From the NCBI RefSeq assembly GCF_000621605.1, contig NZ_JHXX01000011.1, positions 1-64,000 on the forward strand: DNA of 64,000 nucleotides. The letters are read 5' to 3'. The notes under the pieces were generated by a model, which was not told the origin of the DNA, ran no database searches, and worked only from the letters and a program-made list of their open reading frames with translations. Positions 1 through 8,945 of the stretch are shown piece after piece. Positions within the stretch are counted from its first letter, which is position 1. Each line of letters starts with the position of its first letter. The position numbers were made by a program, and so were the translations under genes. The DNA comes from Butyrivibrio sp. MC2021. GTDB lineage: Bacteria > Bacillota > Clostridia > Lachnospirales > Lachnospiraceae.

Positions 1-162
1 TCTTCCCATGTCTGAAGAATACTTATTTTCAACAAGATCATATATGAATGACCAGTCGATGGCTTTATCAATAAGCCTGAGCATGTGGTCCTGTGGAACC
101 AGATCGTCCATGCTCACAAACTGCATCTGTTCGCGTTTTCTTTCGGTATTAGAAGTCATCAT
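1..162 (-). CDS. IS1182-family transposase, N-terminal fragment (runs off left edge)
   Basis: The minus strand reads an open frame of 54 codons from the ATG at 162 to the window edge, beginning MMTSNTERKREQ and continuing VSMDDLVPQDHMLR and then AIDWSF. This is the conserved start of IS1182/IS5-like DDE transposases (DUF772-type N-terminal domain), which cut and rejoin the ends of their insertion sequence. A GGGGA ribosome binding site lies about 7 bases upstream of the ATG, and an extended -10 box (TGG-TATAAT, 202-197) lies just before it. The catalytic part is outside the window, so intactness cannot be judged. Terminal inverted repeats could not be recognised on this side. Family assignment is from memory of the conserved N-terminus. 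Confidence 0.8.
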   Translation of the reverse strand, partial: MMTSNTERKREQMQFVSMDDLVPQDHMLRLIDKAIDWSFIYDLVENKYSSDMGR

Positions 163-249
163 AAAGGCAATCCCCATCCCCAACTTTGATACTTCTATTA
201 TACCAGAAAAAGCGCCTCAAGCCCAGATAAATACTGAGTTTCCGGCACT

Positions 250-324
250 TTTATAAAGAAAAATCCACGGCAGATGCCGTGGACTTTGTCTACAGTCTGA
301 AACCAGGCACCGGAGTGCCTGGTT
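250..324 (-). terminator. Double-hairpin intrinsic terminator after the first InlB-repeat gene
   Basis: Downstream of the stop at 338 there are two hairpins on the minus strand. The first is a perfect 10-bp stem (324-315 with 310-301, 4-base loop). The second (283-264) is an 8-9 bp stem TCCACGGC/GCCGTGGA followed by TTTTTCTTT. The second has the classic Rho-independent form. Both lie between the InlB gene and the IS1182 transposase promoter. Confidence 0.7.
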
Positions 325-337
325 TTGGGTAGTTATA

Positions 338-3300
338 TTATTCTGCGCTTGGTGCGTCTTTGATTGCCATTACGGTATCGCTCCAATCACTGTAAATCTT
401 AGTGCCGGTGGAATCGATGCCATATGATCTGAAGCGTGCATAGTACTGATTTCCGTAAACATTCTTGGAGAACGTTGATTCGCCAGATACATAGCCCATG
501 TCATAGGTCTGAACAGACTTTGTAAATTTGCTGTCTGTTGCGATCTGTACTTCACAATACATGCTGACTCTGTCTTCCTTTATGGATGTGAATAAGGTTC
601 CATCACTGTGAAGATAAGCGCTAACCTTCTGAAGCTTAACAGGTTTTATCTCCTTCCATACAGCATAGATAGTCATTGCCTTTGTAGCCTTGATTGCAGA
701 AGTGATTGAATTACCATTTGCAAATGCAAAGTAGTCAGTTCCCTTAGTATCAAAATACAAACCATTCAGGGTGTAACCCTTCTTAGTTACTTTCGCAAAA
801 TCCTTTGAAAGGTAATTAATATCCTTGCCATATGGTACCTTGATTACTTCTTTCTTGTTTTTACCGGTTGCTGCATATGTACCACCCTGAGGATCAAATG
901 TGATCTTGATCTCCTTTGCCTCAAATACAGGTGCAAGTACAAGAGTCTTGTCCTTATAGTTCTTGCCGATCTTGGTTACATAACCGCTCTTATTCTTGGA
1001 AAGGCCATCTTCTGTACCGCTGACAACCTTCCAGCCAAGGAACTTATAACCGGTTACAGAAAGCTTTGGAAGTGAAAGAGCTTTTCCATAAACCAGGGTC
1101 TTCTTTGTATCAGAAAGCTTAGATAAAGCATCAGCTACATTGAGCTTACTTGTATAATCAACTACATATGCATTAGCTGATAAAACATTGGCATTGGTCT
1201 CTGCTGTCCATACTGCGTAAAGTGTAACAACACCATTCTTGGCATCATGTCCGCCAACTGTTGCATTCTCTATTACCTTGCCGTTCTTCTTGTATGAATA
1301 TCCCTTAAATGCGAAGCCGTCTCTTACAAGATCAGTTGTGCCGAGTACTGTTTCAATATCTGCATAAGCAACTTCTGCTCCATTATTGTAGAAGATACCG
1401 TCTTTTTCGTTTACTGCTTCTCCTGCTGCTGTCTTAACCCCAGCTGCTCCGGGAAGGATCTGAAGCTTATATGCAGCAAATTTAGGAGCCTCCTTGAGCC
1501 AGTTAGCTGTAAGGACAATATTTCCATAGGAACCTGCAGCAAGTGTATATCCCTTTGTAACGTCATTTTCATCAACAGGTACTAACTGAGCACCATTAGC
1601 CTTTTTATCCTTGGAAGCTAATGTGTATCCTGTGAACTTGTAACCTTTTCTTGTAGGAGCTGCGATTGATACGGCTGAATCTGCAGTATACTTCTTTACA
1701 GCACCGCTCTGCTTAGCGCCCTTGCCATTTGAATAAGTAATGGAATATGAGTTAGCCTTCCACTGTGCCTGGATAATAACTGTCTTATCAGCACTGTCAG
1801 CAAGATTCTTGAACTTGCCGTTTACACCGATAGTCTTATCACCATCATCAATCTTTCCGTTGTCGTTTGAATCATACTTCCAGCCTGTTAATGTATATCC
1901 GGCCTTGGAAAGCTTGGAGCTGAAAATCTCCATTGAATACTCAGATCCATAGCCTCTTGTCTGTCTGGTGTTGGTAAGTCCTGTAGACATTATTCCACCG
2001 TTAAAGTCAAGATAGATTCCGTACCAAACAGGTTCCCATTCAGCTGTTAATTTCAGATCCTTATAACCGCTATATCCACCATAAGCCCAAGCTGTATAGC
2101 CGGTATCAGTGTTTCTCCAATATCTGAATTCGTATCCTGTTTTTGTAATTACAGGATTTTCTTTATCAACACCCTGGGTATAAGAAACACTTCCATCTTC
2201 TTCTTCATTTTCTACTTCTGTGCAATTATATAAGTATTCTTCATACGGAGTATTAGACTTATTATATGTAACCTTTGCAGGATACTTATTTTTATCTATT
2301 GCTGTACCACCATTGAAATCATAGGTGATAGTATAGTCCTGAGCCTGCCAGATTGCAGTAAGAGTTATAGTCTGGTCCTTAGCTGCAAGGTCATCAAATT
2401 TTCCTGATGCAGCTATAGTTTTATTGTTAGCACTGTTTTTCCAGCCTGCAAGCTTATATCCGCCTCTTACAAACTCTCTTCCGGTAAGAATAACACCTTC
2501 ACCAACATAGAAAGTTTTTGTCTGCTTAAGGTCAGAATTAGTATTAACTTCAAAGTCACTGTCATAAAAATACTCTTCATTGAAGTTGAAGGTTGCCTCT
2601 TCGCCAACAGCATCAAAGATTACATTATAGCTGTCTCTTGCCCACTGAGCATACATGTCAACAGATACAGACACGCTGTCAGCGCCTTCTATTGCCATAA
2701 AGGAAACAACAGGGTAGTTTCCGGTATAGAACTCCTTACCTGATGTCCATCCCTCAAAGAGATCCTTATCAGCAAGGATAGCTTCATACTTAGATGCATC
2801 AGAGTAGATAGTCTCAAATCCGATATTATCGTTTACGTTATTTGATATCGTATAGGTCTTCTCTACAGCAACATCTTTCTTAGAATCAACGTTGGAATGG
2901 AAAGTAACCTTGTAAGTCACTTCATCCCAATGAGCATAGTAGGTAACAGCCTCAGTAATTGCAACTGTGTTAAGATCTACCTTTGATCCGCCTGTTCTTT
3001 CTGTAAACCAGCCTGCGAAATGATATCCTACTGATTCGGGATCATCTACGCTAAGCTTATTTCCCTTCTGAACATATTTAACATCGCTGTAGCCTTCCTC
3101 ACCCATATTATAATCAAGAGTTACAGGAACGGTGCTGGCGATCTTTCCAACAAGAGTTACTCCGTCATCCTCAGAACTTACAACATCATACCAGGTCTTA
3201 ACTGAATGGTACTCATCATCTTCATCATAGTAACCTGTACTTGTTATATTGAGTAAAACTCCATTTTTGTACCATCCAACGAACTCCATACCTGTAGGCA

Positions 3301-3898
3301 ATTCGGGAGCATAGAAACCAACCCACTCTCTGCTATAGCCTTCTGTGATATGATAGCTTGCCTTATTGGGATTGATGATCATAGCAAGCTGCTCCTCAGT
3401 AGCTGCTTTTCCATCTATCTCAAAAGCATATTTAATGTCAATGTCTCTATCTTCTTCATCATTTCCTGAGATATCTTCCGGAGCGTCATCTCCTGAAACA
3501 TCATCTCCTGAAACGTCATCACCGGAGATGTCCTCTTCTGAAGCATCATCACCGGAAATATCTTTTCCGTTAATCTCAGCAAACCATGCTTCGAAAGCCT
3601 TATCAGCCTCTGTAGCGCTGTCTGCTTCATCTGTAGTTTCTTCTATGATCTCTTCGTCGAGGGAGCTCTCTTCATCTTCTGTATCTGCTTCCTCTACTTC
3701 AAGCTCTTCTTCAAAAAAAGTGTTATCCTCATCATCCATGAAATCCGCAGCATTCTCTTCAAATTCACCGGAGACGTTTTCTTCTTCATTAAGGAGTATC
3801 TCCTCCTCTGCTGCAAATGCAGGAACTGAAAAAGTAGAAACTGCTAAAACTGCTGAAAGTGAAAGACTTAAAAGTCTTCCGATCAACTTGCTCTTCAT
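338..3898 (-). CDS. Secreted InlB B-repeat (Listeria-Bacteroides repeat) protein, 1186 aa
   Basis: A signal peptide (residues 1-29, MKSKLIGRLL...PAFA) is followed by a very acidic linker (about 30-150) that includes SGDD repeats. A long array of InlB B-repeat/Flg_new-type modules follows, each of about 70 residues with the pattern ITYDFNGG, then GY.F.GW, then a closing A.W. The last 100 residues form a fibronectin-III-like domain that is shared with two paralogues in this window. Such proteins are extracellular adhesin or matrix-like repeats. No LPXTG motif, C-terminal membrane segment or SLH domain is visible, so how it stays at the surface is unknown. The ribosome binding site GAAAGGAGA lies 6 bases before the ATG, and the same leader is used by the paralogues. 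Function beyond 'secreted repeat protein' is inference. Confidence 0.85.
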   Translation of the reverse strand: MKSKLIGRLLSLSLSAVLAVSTFSVPAFAAEEEILLNEEENVSGEFEENAADFMDDEDNTFFEEELEVEEADTEDEESSLDEEIIEETTDEADSATEADKAFEAWFAEINGKDISGDDASEEDISGDDVSGDDVSGDDAPEDISGNDEEDRDIDIKYAFEIDGKAATEEQLAMIINPNKASYHITEGYSREWVGFYAPELPTGMEFVGWYKNGVLLNITSTGYYDEDDEYHSVKTWYDVVSSEDDGVTLVGKIASTVPVTLDYNMGEEGYSDVKYVQKGNKLSVDDPESVGYHFAGWFTERTGGSKVDLNTVAITEAVTYYAHWDEVTYKVTFHSNVDSKKDVAVEKTYTISNNVNDNIGFETIYSDASKYEAILADKDLFEGWTSGKEFYTGNYPVVSFMAIEGADSVSVSVDMYAQWARDSYNVIFDAVGEEATFNFNEEYFYDSDFEVNTNSDLKQTKTFYVGEGVILTGREFVRGGYKLAGWKNSANNKTIAASGKFDDLAAKDQTITLTAIWQAQDYTITYDFNGGTAIDKNKYPAKVTYNKSNTPYEEYLYNCTEVENEEEDGSVSYTQGVDKENPVITKTGYEFRYWRNTDTGYTAWAYGGYSGYKDLKLTAEWEPVWYGIYLDFNGGIMSTGLTNTRQTRGYGSEYSMEIFSSKLSKAGYTLTGWKYDSNDNGKIDDGDKTIGVNGKFKNLADSADKTVIIQAQWKANSYSITYSNGKGAKQSGAVKKYTADSAVSIAAPTRKGYKFTGYTLASKDKKANGAQLVPVDENDVTKGYTLAAGSYGNIVLTANWLKEAPKFAAYKLQILPGAAGVKTAAGEAVNEKDGIFYNNGAEVAYADIETVLGTTDLVRDGFAFKGYSYKKNGKVIENATVGGHDAKNGVVTLYAVWTAETNANVLSANAYVVDYTSKLNVADALSKLSDTKKTLVYGKALSLPKLSVTGYKFLGWKVVSGTEDGLSKNKSGYVTKIGKNYKDKTLVLAPVFEAKEIKITFDPQGGTYAATGKNKKEVIKVPYGKDINYLSKDFAKVTKKGYTLNGLYFDTKGTDYFAFANGNSITSAIKATKAMTIYAVWKEIKPVKLQKVSAYLHSDGTLFTSIKEDRVSMYCEVQIATDSKFTKSVQTYDMGYVSGESTFSKNVYGNQYYARFRSYGIDSTGTKIYSDWSDTVMAIKDAPSAE
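3455..3560 (-). repeat. 15-bp in-frame repeats encoding SGDD units
   Basis: Within the acidic linker of the InlB-repeat protein, units of about 15 bp (plus strand form tcatctcctgaaaca and variants) repeat six to seven times and encode D(V/I/A)SGDD. The unit is a multiple of three, so changes in copy number would keep the frame. Confidence 0.7.
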
Positions 3899-4056
3899 GT
3901 GTATCTCCTTTCACACATACATTTCAGATTTGCGTTTTTTCTGTGACGCAAGTTTAATTTTAGCAATCTCATTTTTAGAATTTAATTAAAAAAGTATAAA
4001 ATCACGCCTCGGTTTAAACGGAATTTCATTCTCAAAATCTCAGGTCGAAAATTTTA

Positions 4057-4740
4057 TTACAGTTCCTCACTCCTTACTGTAACGGGTCTGGAGCAGGTAA
4101 TCTCAAGGTTTCCGTTGCGTCTGCGAAGCTCATCCATCATGGCTTTGGTGGAGGCGTCCCTTCGAAGTGATATCTTATAGGTAAGCTTGTAGAGGCTTCC
4201 CATACCGGAGGTCTTCACTTCCTCCAGCTCTGCTCTGTCTGTATAGCGGGCAAAAATGTCATCGAATACGCCTTCAAAATCAAGGCTCTCAGGGATTGTG
4301 ATCTTTAAGGTCTTCTCCTTGGGCTCACGATCCTTGATGGAAATGCTTGAAAGAATAAGGTTTGCAAGAGCGATGATAACTGTAAAGATAACTGCGATTC
4401 CGATATATCCCATTCCTGTGGCAAGGCCTGCTGCCATAGCAAGGAAGATGCTTGTTATCTCTTTTCCTGAGCCGGGAGCTGAACGGAATCTTACCAGTGA
4501 AAAGGTTCCTGCCACCGCAACTCCTGCGCCGATATTGCCGTTTACCATCATGATGATGACCTGAACTATGGCAGGCAGAAGTGCCAGTGTGATGATGTAA
4601 CTCTTTGAATAGGTATTCTTAAGTGAATACATAAAAGCAATAAAGCAGCCGATAAGCAGCGAGCAAATGGTTGTTATGATAAATGCTTCTCCGGTAAAAG
4701 AGCTGCCGGTCATTATTGTTCCGAAAATTAAATCTGTCAT
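4057..4740 (-). CDS. DUF4956 integral membrane protein (copy 1)
   Basis: A 227-residue protein. The first 135 residues hold four to five hydrophobic segments, with the family hallmark GTFSLVRFRSAPGSGKEI around residues 78-95 followed by a glycine-rich segment. The C-terminal half (about 140-227) is soluble and mixed alpha/beta. DUF4956 proteins have no proven biochemical function but commonly sit beside VTC-domain proteins, as here: the VTC gene ends 21 bp upstream. The inference is that it is the membrane partner or channel of a VTC-type enzyme. A second copy is at 40964-41653. It is the last gene of a three-gene operon. Confidence 0.85.
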   Translation of the reverse strand: MTDLIFGTIMTGSSFTGEAFIITTICSLLIGCFIAFMYSLKNTYSKSYIITLALLPAIVQVIIMMVNGNIGAGVAVAGTFSLVRFRSAPGSGKEITSIFLAMAAGLATGMGYIGIAVIFTVIIALANLILSSISIKDREPKEKTLKITIPESLDFEGVFDDIFARYTDRAELEEVKTSGMGSLYKLTYKISLRRDASTKAMMDELRRRNGNLEITCSRPVTVRSEEL

Positions 4741-4761
4741 AATATTTCTCTCCTTCTATAT

Positions 4762-5514
4762 TCAAACCGCCCTTTTGAAAGGGGTGATATTGCTTACTGT
4801 TTCCTCTACATTCAACGCATTTCCATACATGTACTCCACATATCCCTTTCCGTACTTGGAAAAACTTGTCTGTCTGATATTAAGCTCATCCAGGATCCTT
4901 GCAAGCTCCATGGACATGGCCCCCGCGATCTTGAGTTCCATCAGGTGCTGTCCCGGAAGAAGTATGTCCTTTCCCACATTTCCTTTCTTAAGGGAAAGGT
5001 CCTCAGTTCTCCATCTGATGTTGGTGTCAAAGGTGATGCGAAGGTCCGGATCCTCTATCCCCGCCATGGCTATGCGGTCATAGGATATTGCCATGGCAGG
5101 CCTTATTCCTTTGTAATACTGTAAAAAATAGTCGATCTCTCCGGATATCTGACTCTCCTTGGAGGGCCTTCCGCCATTTGTCAGGTAATTGACTGCCTCC
5201 TCGTAGGCCATGGTGATCCTTCTTTTATATACAACGCCCTTGTACTTTTTCTTTATCTCGATAAAAGCATTGGAGTCATCCTCCGGAATGCCGTAGGTGC
5301 GAAGCCGAAGCTTCTCTTTATATACGGGCTTTTCAAGAGATCTTTCTATTAAAGTAAAATCAGGAGTGTCAAAATATATATTTAAAATAGAGGTCTTTCC
5401 GTATCCGTCGATGGCTGCCATGCCCTCAAGTCGCTTCATAAGCTCCCGGTACTGCATCTCATCCAGAAGATATTTAACTTCTATTCTTTCAAAAACATCT
5501 TTAATTCCTGCCAT
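4762..5514 (-). CDS. VTC-domain polyphosphate polymerase-like protein (copy 1)
   Basis: The protein has 250 residues from the ATG at 5514, which has a GGAGG site 6 bases upstream and begins MAGIKDVFERIEVKYLL. An open frame continues another 53 codons upstream, but that part overlaps the preceding gene and looks non-coding. The VTC tunnel-fold signature is present: ERIEVKYL at the start, IYFDTPDF, KLRLRTYG, FIEIKKKYKG, a SYDR segment, RITFDTNI, LMELKI and a closing FSKYGKGYVE. In yeast Vtc4 this fold makes polyphosphate from ATP, with basic residues lining the tunnel and an acidic metal site. Whether this bacterial member makes polyphosphate is unproven. It sits between a lipoprotein gene (16-bp gap) and DUF4956 (21-bp gap). 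Confidence 0.85.
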   Translation of the reverse strand: MAGIKDVFERIEVKYLLDEMQYRELMKRLEGMAAIDGYGKTSILNIYFDTPDFTLIERSLEKPVYKEKLRLRTYGIPEDDSNAFIEIKKKYKGVVYKRRITMAYEEAVNYLTNGGRPSKESQISGEIDYFLQYYKGIRPAMAISYDRIAMAGIEDPDLRITFDTNIRWRTEDLSLKKGNVGKDILLPGQHLMELKIAGAMSMELARILDELNIRQTSFSKYGKGYVEYMYGNALNVEETVSNITPFKRAV

Positions 5515-5530
5515 TGCTTGCCTCCAACTC

Positions 5531-6943
5531 TTAGTTGCCGCCGTTATCCTGCTTGCTTCCTCTGTCTCCGCGCATCTGTCTGCCGCTCCGGCCCTCTCCG
5601 GCGCCTTCCGGTCTCTCAGGCATGTTGCTCTTATCGAAACCTTCAGGCATCTCGGGTCTGTCACCTTCTTCAAAGCCTTCAGGCATCTCGGGTCTGTTAC
5701 CGCCTCCGAAGCCGCCCTGACCTCCGAAGGTCATGGAATTGGTGATCTCTGTCACTTCCTCGCCGTTTACTGTGACTGTGCCTCCGTTTAATTCTGCCTT
5801 GCCGTCGAAGTCAAAGGCAAACTGCGCTGTAATATTCACTGTGCCGCCGTTTATATAAAGATCTCCGTTGGCATCCAGGGCATCTGTATCACCGCTGGCC
5901 ATGTTGATAGTAAGGCTTCCGCCGTTTATCTCAATTGCTACATCCACATCGTTGCTCTTTTGGGATGCATTTATTCCGTCGTCGCCGGCCTCTATACTTA
6001 TGGTTCCGTCATTTATCTGTACATAGGTTGCTTCAAGACCCTCGGAAGCATTTATATTGAATGTACCTCCGTCGATGGTCAGCACTGTGGTTGCCTGTAT
6101 TCCGTCGCCGTCCGCATCTATATCAAAGCTTCCACCGCTTATATATATGAAGCCCTTGGAAGTGTCATCGGAATCCTCGCTGTGAAGTGCATCTTTTCCA
6201 GATCTGATGGTAAAAGAGCCATCACATACCCTTATGGAATCATTGGCTTCTATAGCATCTTCGTTACAGGTAATGCTGTAGGTTCCTCCTGTGAACTTCA
6301 CATCATCCTTACCGGAAATGCCGTTGGCGGTTGATGTTATATCAAGAGTTCCTTTTCCGTTAAATACCAGATCGTCCTTGGAATAGATAACCGCATCTGT
6401 ATTTGTATCTCCGTCAGCTGTAAAGGTTCCTGTGACTGCCAGGGTGTTTTCTGAATCAGTGGTGGTGACAAAAACCTTGTCGGCGTTCTTAACGTAAATT
6501 GCAGGGGCATCACTGTTTACCACTGTGACGCCGTCCAAAACCAGCTGAACCTTGGCTTTGTCTGCATCAACTATTATGGTGCTGTCCTGTGCTTCGCCGC
6601 TGATCACATAGACGCCTTCAACTGATATGGTTACATCCTGTCCGCTCTGTAAAGTTATATAAGAAGCATCTGTAAGATCTGCCTCCTGCTTCATATCTCT
6701 GTCACTGAACATCCCATCGGTATCAAGGAGTGTCTCTGAGCCGGCGCTGCTGCCGGAATCTGAAAGATAAACTTCTGAGGTTGCGCTTACTGTGCTGCCA
6801 TCCTGTGCTGCTGCCTGTGTCTCATTTTCTGTAACCTGAGCTGTCTTATTATCTGAACCTGCCATAGCAGTCTGTCCGCATCCGCCAAGAGCCAGTGCCA
6901 TTCCAAGGAATAATATTGCTACGAATGTATTTCTTCTTTTCAT
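5531..6943 (-). CDS. Cthe_2159-like carbohydrate-binding lipoprotein
   Basis: The protein has 470 residues from the ATG at 6943 (MKRRNTFVAILFLGMALALGGCGQ). This start gives a clean lipoprotein signal with lipobox LGGC, so the 39-codon upstream extension of the frame is rejected. Residues about 80-390 form a parallel beta-helix of short repeats (INGGS, VTVNG, DGIQATTVLTIDGG), matching the carbohydrate-binding Cthe_2159/DUF4353 family. The founding member binds cellulose and pectic polymers and calcium. The tail (about 400-470) has RPEMPEGF repeats and a Gly/Arg/Asp-rich end. It is the first gene of an operon with VTC and DUF4956. The inferred location is the outer face of the membrane, and its ligand is unknown. 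Confidence 0.8.
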   Translation of the reverse strand: MKRRNTFVAILFLGMALALGGCGQTAMAGSDNKTAQVTENETQAAAQDGSTVSATSEVYLSDSGSSAGSETLLDTDGMFSDRDMKQEADLTDASYITLQSGQDVTISVEGVYVISGEAQDSTIIVDADKAKVQLVLDGVTVVNSDAPAIYVKNADKVFVTTTDSENTLAVTGTFTADGDTNTDAVIYSKDDLVFNGKGTLDITSTANGISGKDDVKFTGGTYSITCNEDAIEANDSIRVCDGSFTIRSGKDALHSEDSDDTSKGFIYISGGSFDIDADGDGIQATTVLTIDGGTFNINASEGLEATYVQINDGTISIEAGDDGINASQKSNDVDVAIEINGGSLTINMASGDTDALDANGDLYINGGTVNITAQFAFDFDGKAELNGGTVTVNGEEVTEITNSMTFGGQGGFGGGNRPEMPEGFEEGDRPEMPEGFDKSNMPERPEGAGEGRSGRQMRGDRGSKQDNGGN

Positions 6944-7072
6944 ATTCGAATCTCGCTTTCTTTTTGAAACCTTTGTTTTCGGTGATGAGGTCATTCTAAA
7001 ATGGCAACCTAAAACCAAACTAAATGAATAATAAAAAATTTCTAATTGCCGTCTATGCAATTAAATTAATGA

Positions 7073-8887
7073 ACCTTTGCCTATACAACAGATAAGACCA
7101 TCGCTCCTGCCCTGAAAGTCTCCAATCCTTTTGTGGATAAGGAGATGAAGGCCGGAACAGATTATGAAGTATTCTTCCATCCTTTCACAGGAGAGGGTGA
7201 AGATGCAGCTCCCGACTTCACAAAGAAGCTGACAGCAGCTGATATTAAGAGTAAAGGCGCAGGCACATACCTTATCAACTTCGAGGGTAAAGGCAACTTC
7301 ACAGGCGTATTTGCTACAGAGGAAAAATACAGCCAGGCTCCTGTCCTTCGAGTTATCGACAAGGAGCAGAGCAAGAAGGAAGGCATCCTGTTCCTGAATG
7401 ATGCCAAGAAGCTTACCATCAAGTCAGAGCAGTACAATGAAACCGTTGAAGGAACTCCTGATGTTCTTTCCCAGAATGTTATAAGCAAGTTTGCAGACGG
7501 AACCTATACTGTTAAGGTTGGCGGAAAAGAGCTTGTATATGTTGCTCCCGGAAAAGCAGCAAATTATAAGAGTGAGGGCTACTACTTCACTGTTTCAGAT
7601 CCTGCGGACACAGATGAGAACCTTAACCGTTATCCTGTTTCAGGCAACTATGTAACCCTGGTACCTGCAGACACCGAGAAGAACAAGCTTGAGGGCGAGC
7701 TGAAGGCAGCCTTTGAAATAACAGGAAAAGAGATCGATGTAACAGACATCGCAACCAAGATAAGCTATACCGGAACTCCTTTGCTGGAGGACAGGGATAC
7801 TTTACTTACAAGACTTGCCAAAAAGGGAACCACTACAGCCAAGGTCATCGTTAAAAAGGACAGCACCAAGACAGCTGTTTCTTCCGATAGTTACTATGTA
7901 TCAGCCTCCGGCGACTATGGCGATCCCGGCACAGTGACTCTGACCTTCAAAGGAAATCCCCTTAAGGGAATGACAGGAACTGTCACTAAGAAGGTAACTG
8001 TTACACCAAGAAAGATCACTGACGCAGACCTGAAATCAGGTGATATAAAGGTTGTATTTACAGAGACCGAAAGCTCAGATGCAATAACCGTTCCTTACAG
8101 CAAAGGCGGCGCAACAGCAGCTGTTGACGTAATGGTAAAGGATGCTGACGGCGAATACATCTACCTGAATGAGGGCGAGGACTATTCAGTAAAATACTCA
8201 GGAAATAAGAGTATCAGTACAGGTTCTGACAAGGCTAAAGTCAGCATCAAGTTCAAGGGCTACTATTCAGGAAGTCTTAAGAATGCTCTTAACTTCACTG
8301 TAGACAAGGCTGAGTTCGACCTTGGAACAATAAAGGCTGAGGCCCCGGACAAGATCTATAACATCAAGGGTAAAAAGAACTACTTCAAGTCCATCCCCGC
8401 TCTTTACGACGGAACAGAAAAACTCACCAAGGCGGATTATGAGCTTGTGGGCGATTACAGATACTTTATCGGCGATGAAGAGATCACAAATGCCGATGCC
8501 AAGTCTGTTCCCCAGGACAGCAAGATCACTGTAAAATTCACTGCCAAGCTTAAGGATGGCAGTAAGAATTATAAGGCTGTGGCAGCAGGCGGAACAGTTG
8601 ATTTCAGTGCTATCTACTATCTTGGCTCCTACAATATGTCCAAGTGCAAGGTAAGCATTGAGCCTCAGTCCTATAACGACGGATGGGCTATAACTCCTGA
8701 TCCCAAAGATATCACAATAACTATCAAGGCCAACGGCACAACTGTCACAGCAAAAGAAGGTGACTACGAGATAGTTTCTGTTACCAACAACCAGAAGGTT
8801 GGCACAGCAACCATTATCCTTAAAGGAAAAGGAAGATTCTGCGGCACCAAGAAAGCAACCTTCAAAATTGTTAAACCCAAGAATTAA
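7073..8887 (+). pseudogene. 5'-truncated surface-protein fragment (Ig-like/YTG-repeat type)
   Basis: The frame is open from 7073, just after an in-frame TGA. The first possible start is a GTG at 7133 with no ribosome binding site. The residues before it (TIAPALKVSNPF) already look like the middle of a repeat domain. There is no signal peptide, although the 584 or more residues are all extracellular-type beta repeats (KGKGNFTG, FKGNPLKG, KGYYSG, KGKGRFCG). The pattern closely resembles the C-terminal 600 residues of the 2694-residue protein at 15595-23679. It ends properly at 8887 before a strong terminator. The best reading is the 3' remnant of a larger secreted-protein gene whose 5' part has been lost. 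A functional short protein is possible but less likely. It faces opposite to its neighbours. Confidence 0.65.
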
Positions 8888-8896
8888 TTAAAAAGA

Positions 8897-8935
8897 CCCG
8901 GCATTTTCGAAACATGAAAATGCCGGGATTTTTTT
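8897..8935. terminator. Bidirectional intrinsic terminator
   Basis: A perfect 12-bp stem (8897-8908 with 8916-8927, CCCGGCATTTTC) has a 7-base loop and is followed by seven T's on the plus strand. On the minus strand it is followed by TCTTTTT. It lies between the convergent fragment ending at 8887 and the InlB-repeat gene ending at 8946. Confidence 0.9.
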
Positions 8936-8945
8936 GCATTTATAT

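Noticed and set aside
3366..3989. Plus-strand serine-rich open frame of 207 codons
   Set aside because: It is the antisense of the acidic linker and signal peptide of the InlB-repeat gene; Glu/Asp codons read backwards give Ser. There is no ribosome binding site.
5515..5673. 53-codon N-terminal extension of the VTC protein
   Set aside because: It overlaps the lipoprotein gene, lacks a ribosome binding site and does not look like VTC sequence; the ATG at 5514 has GGAGG.
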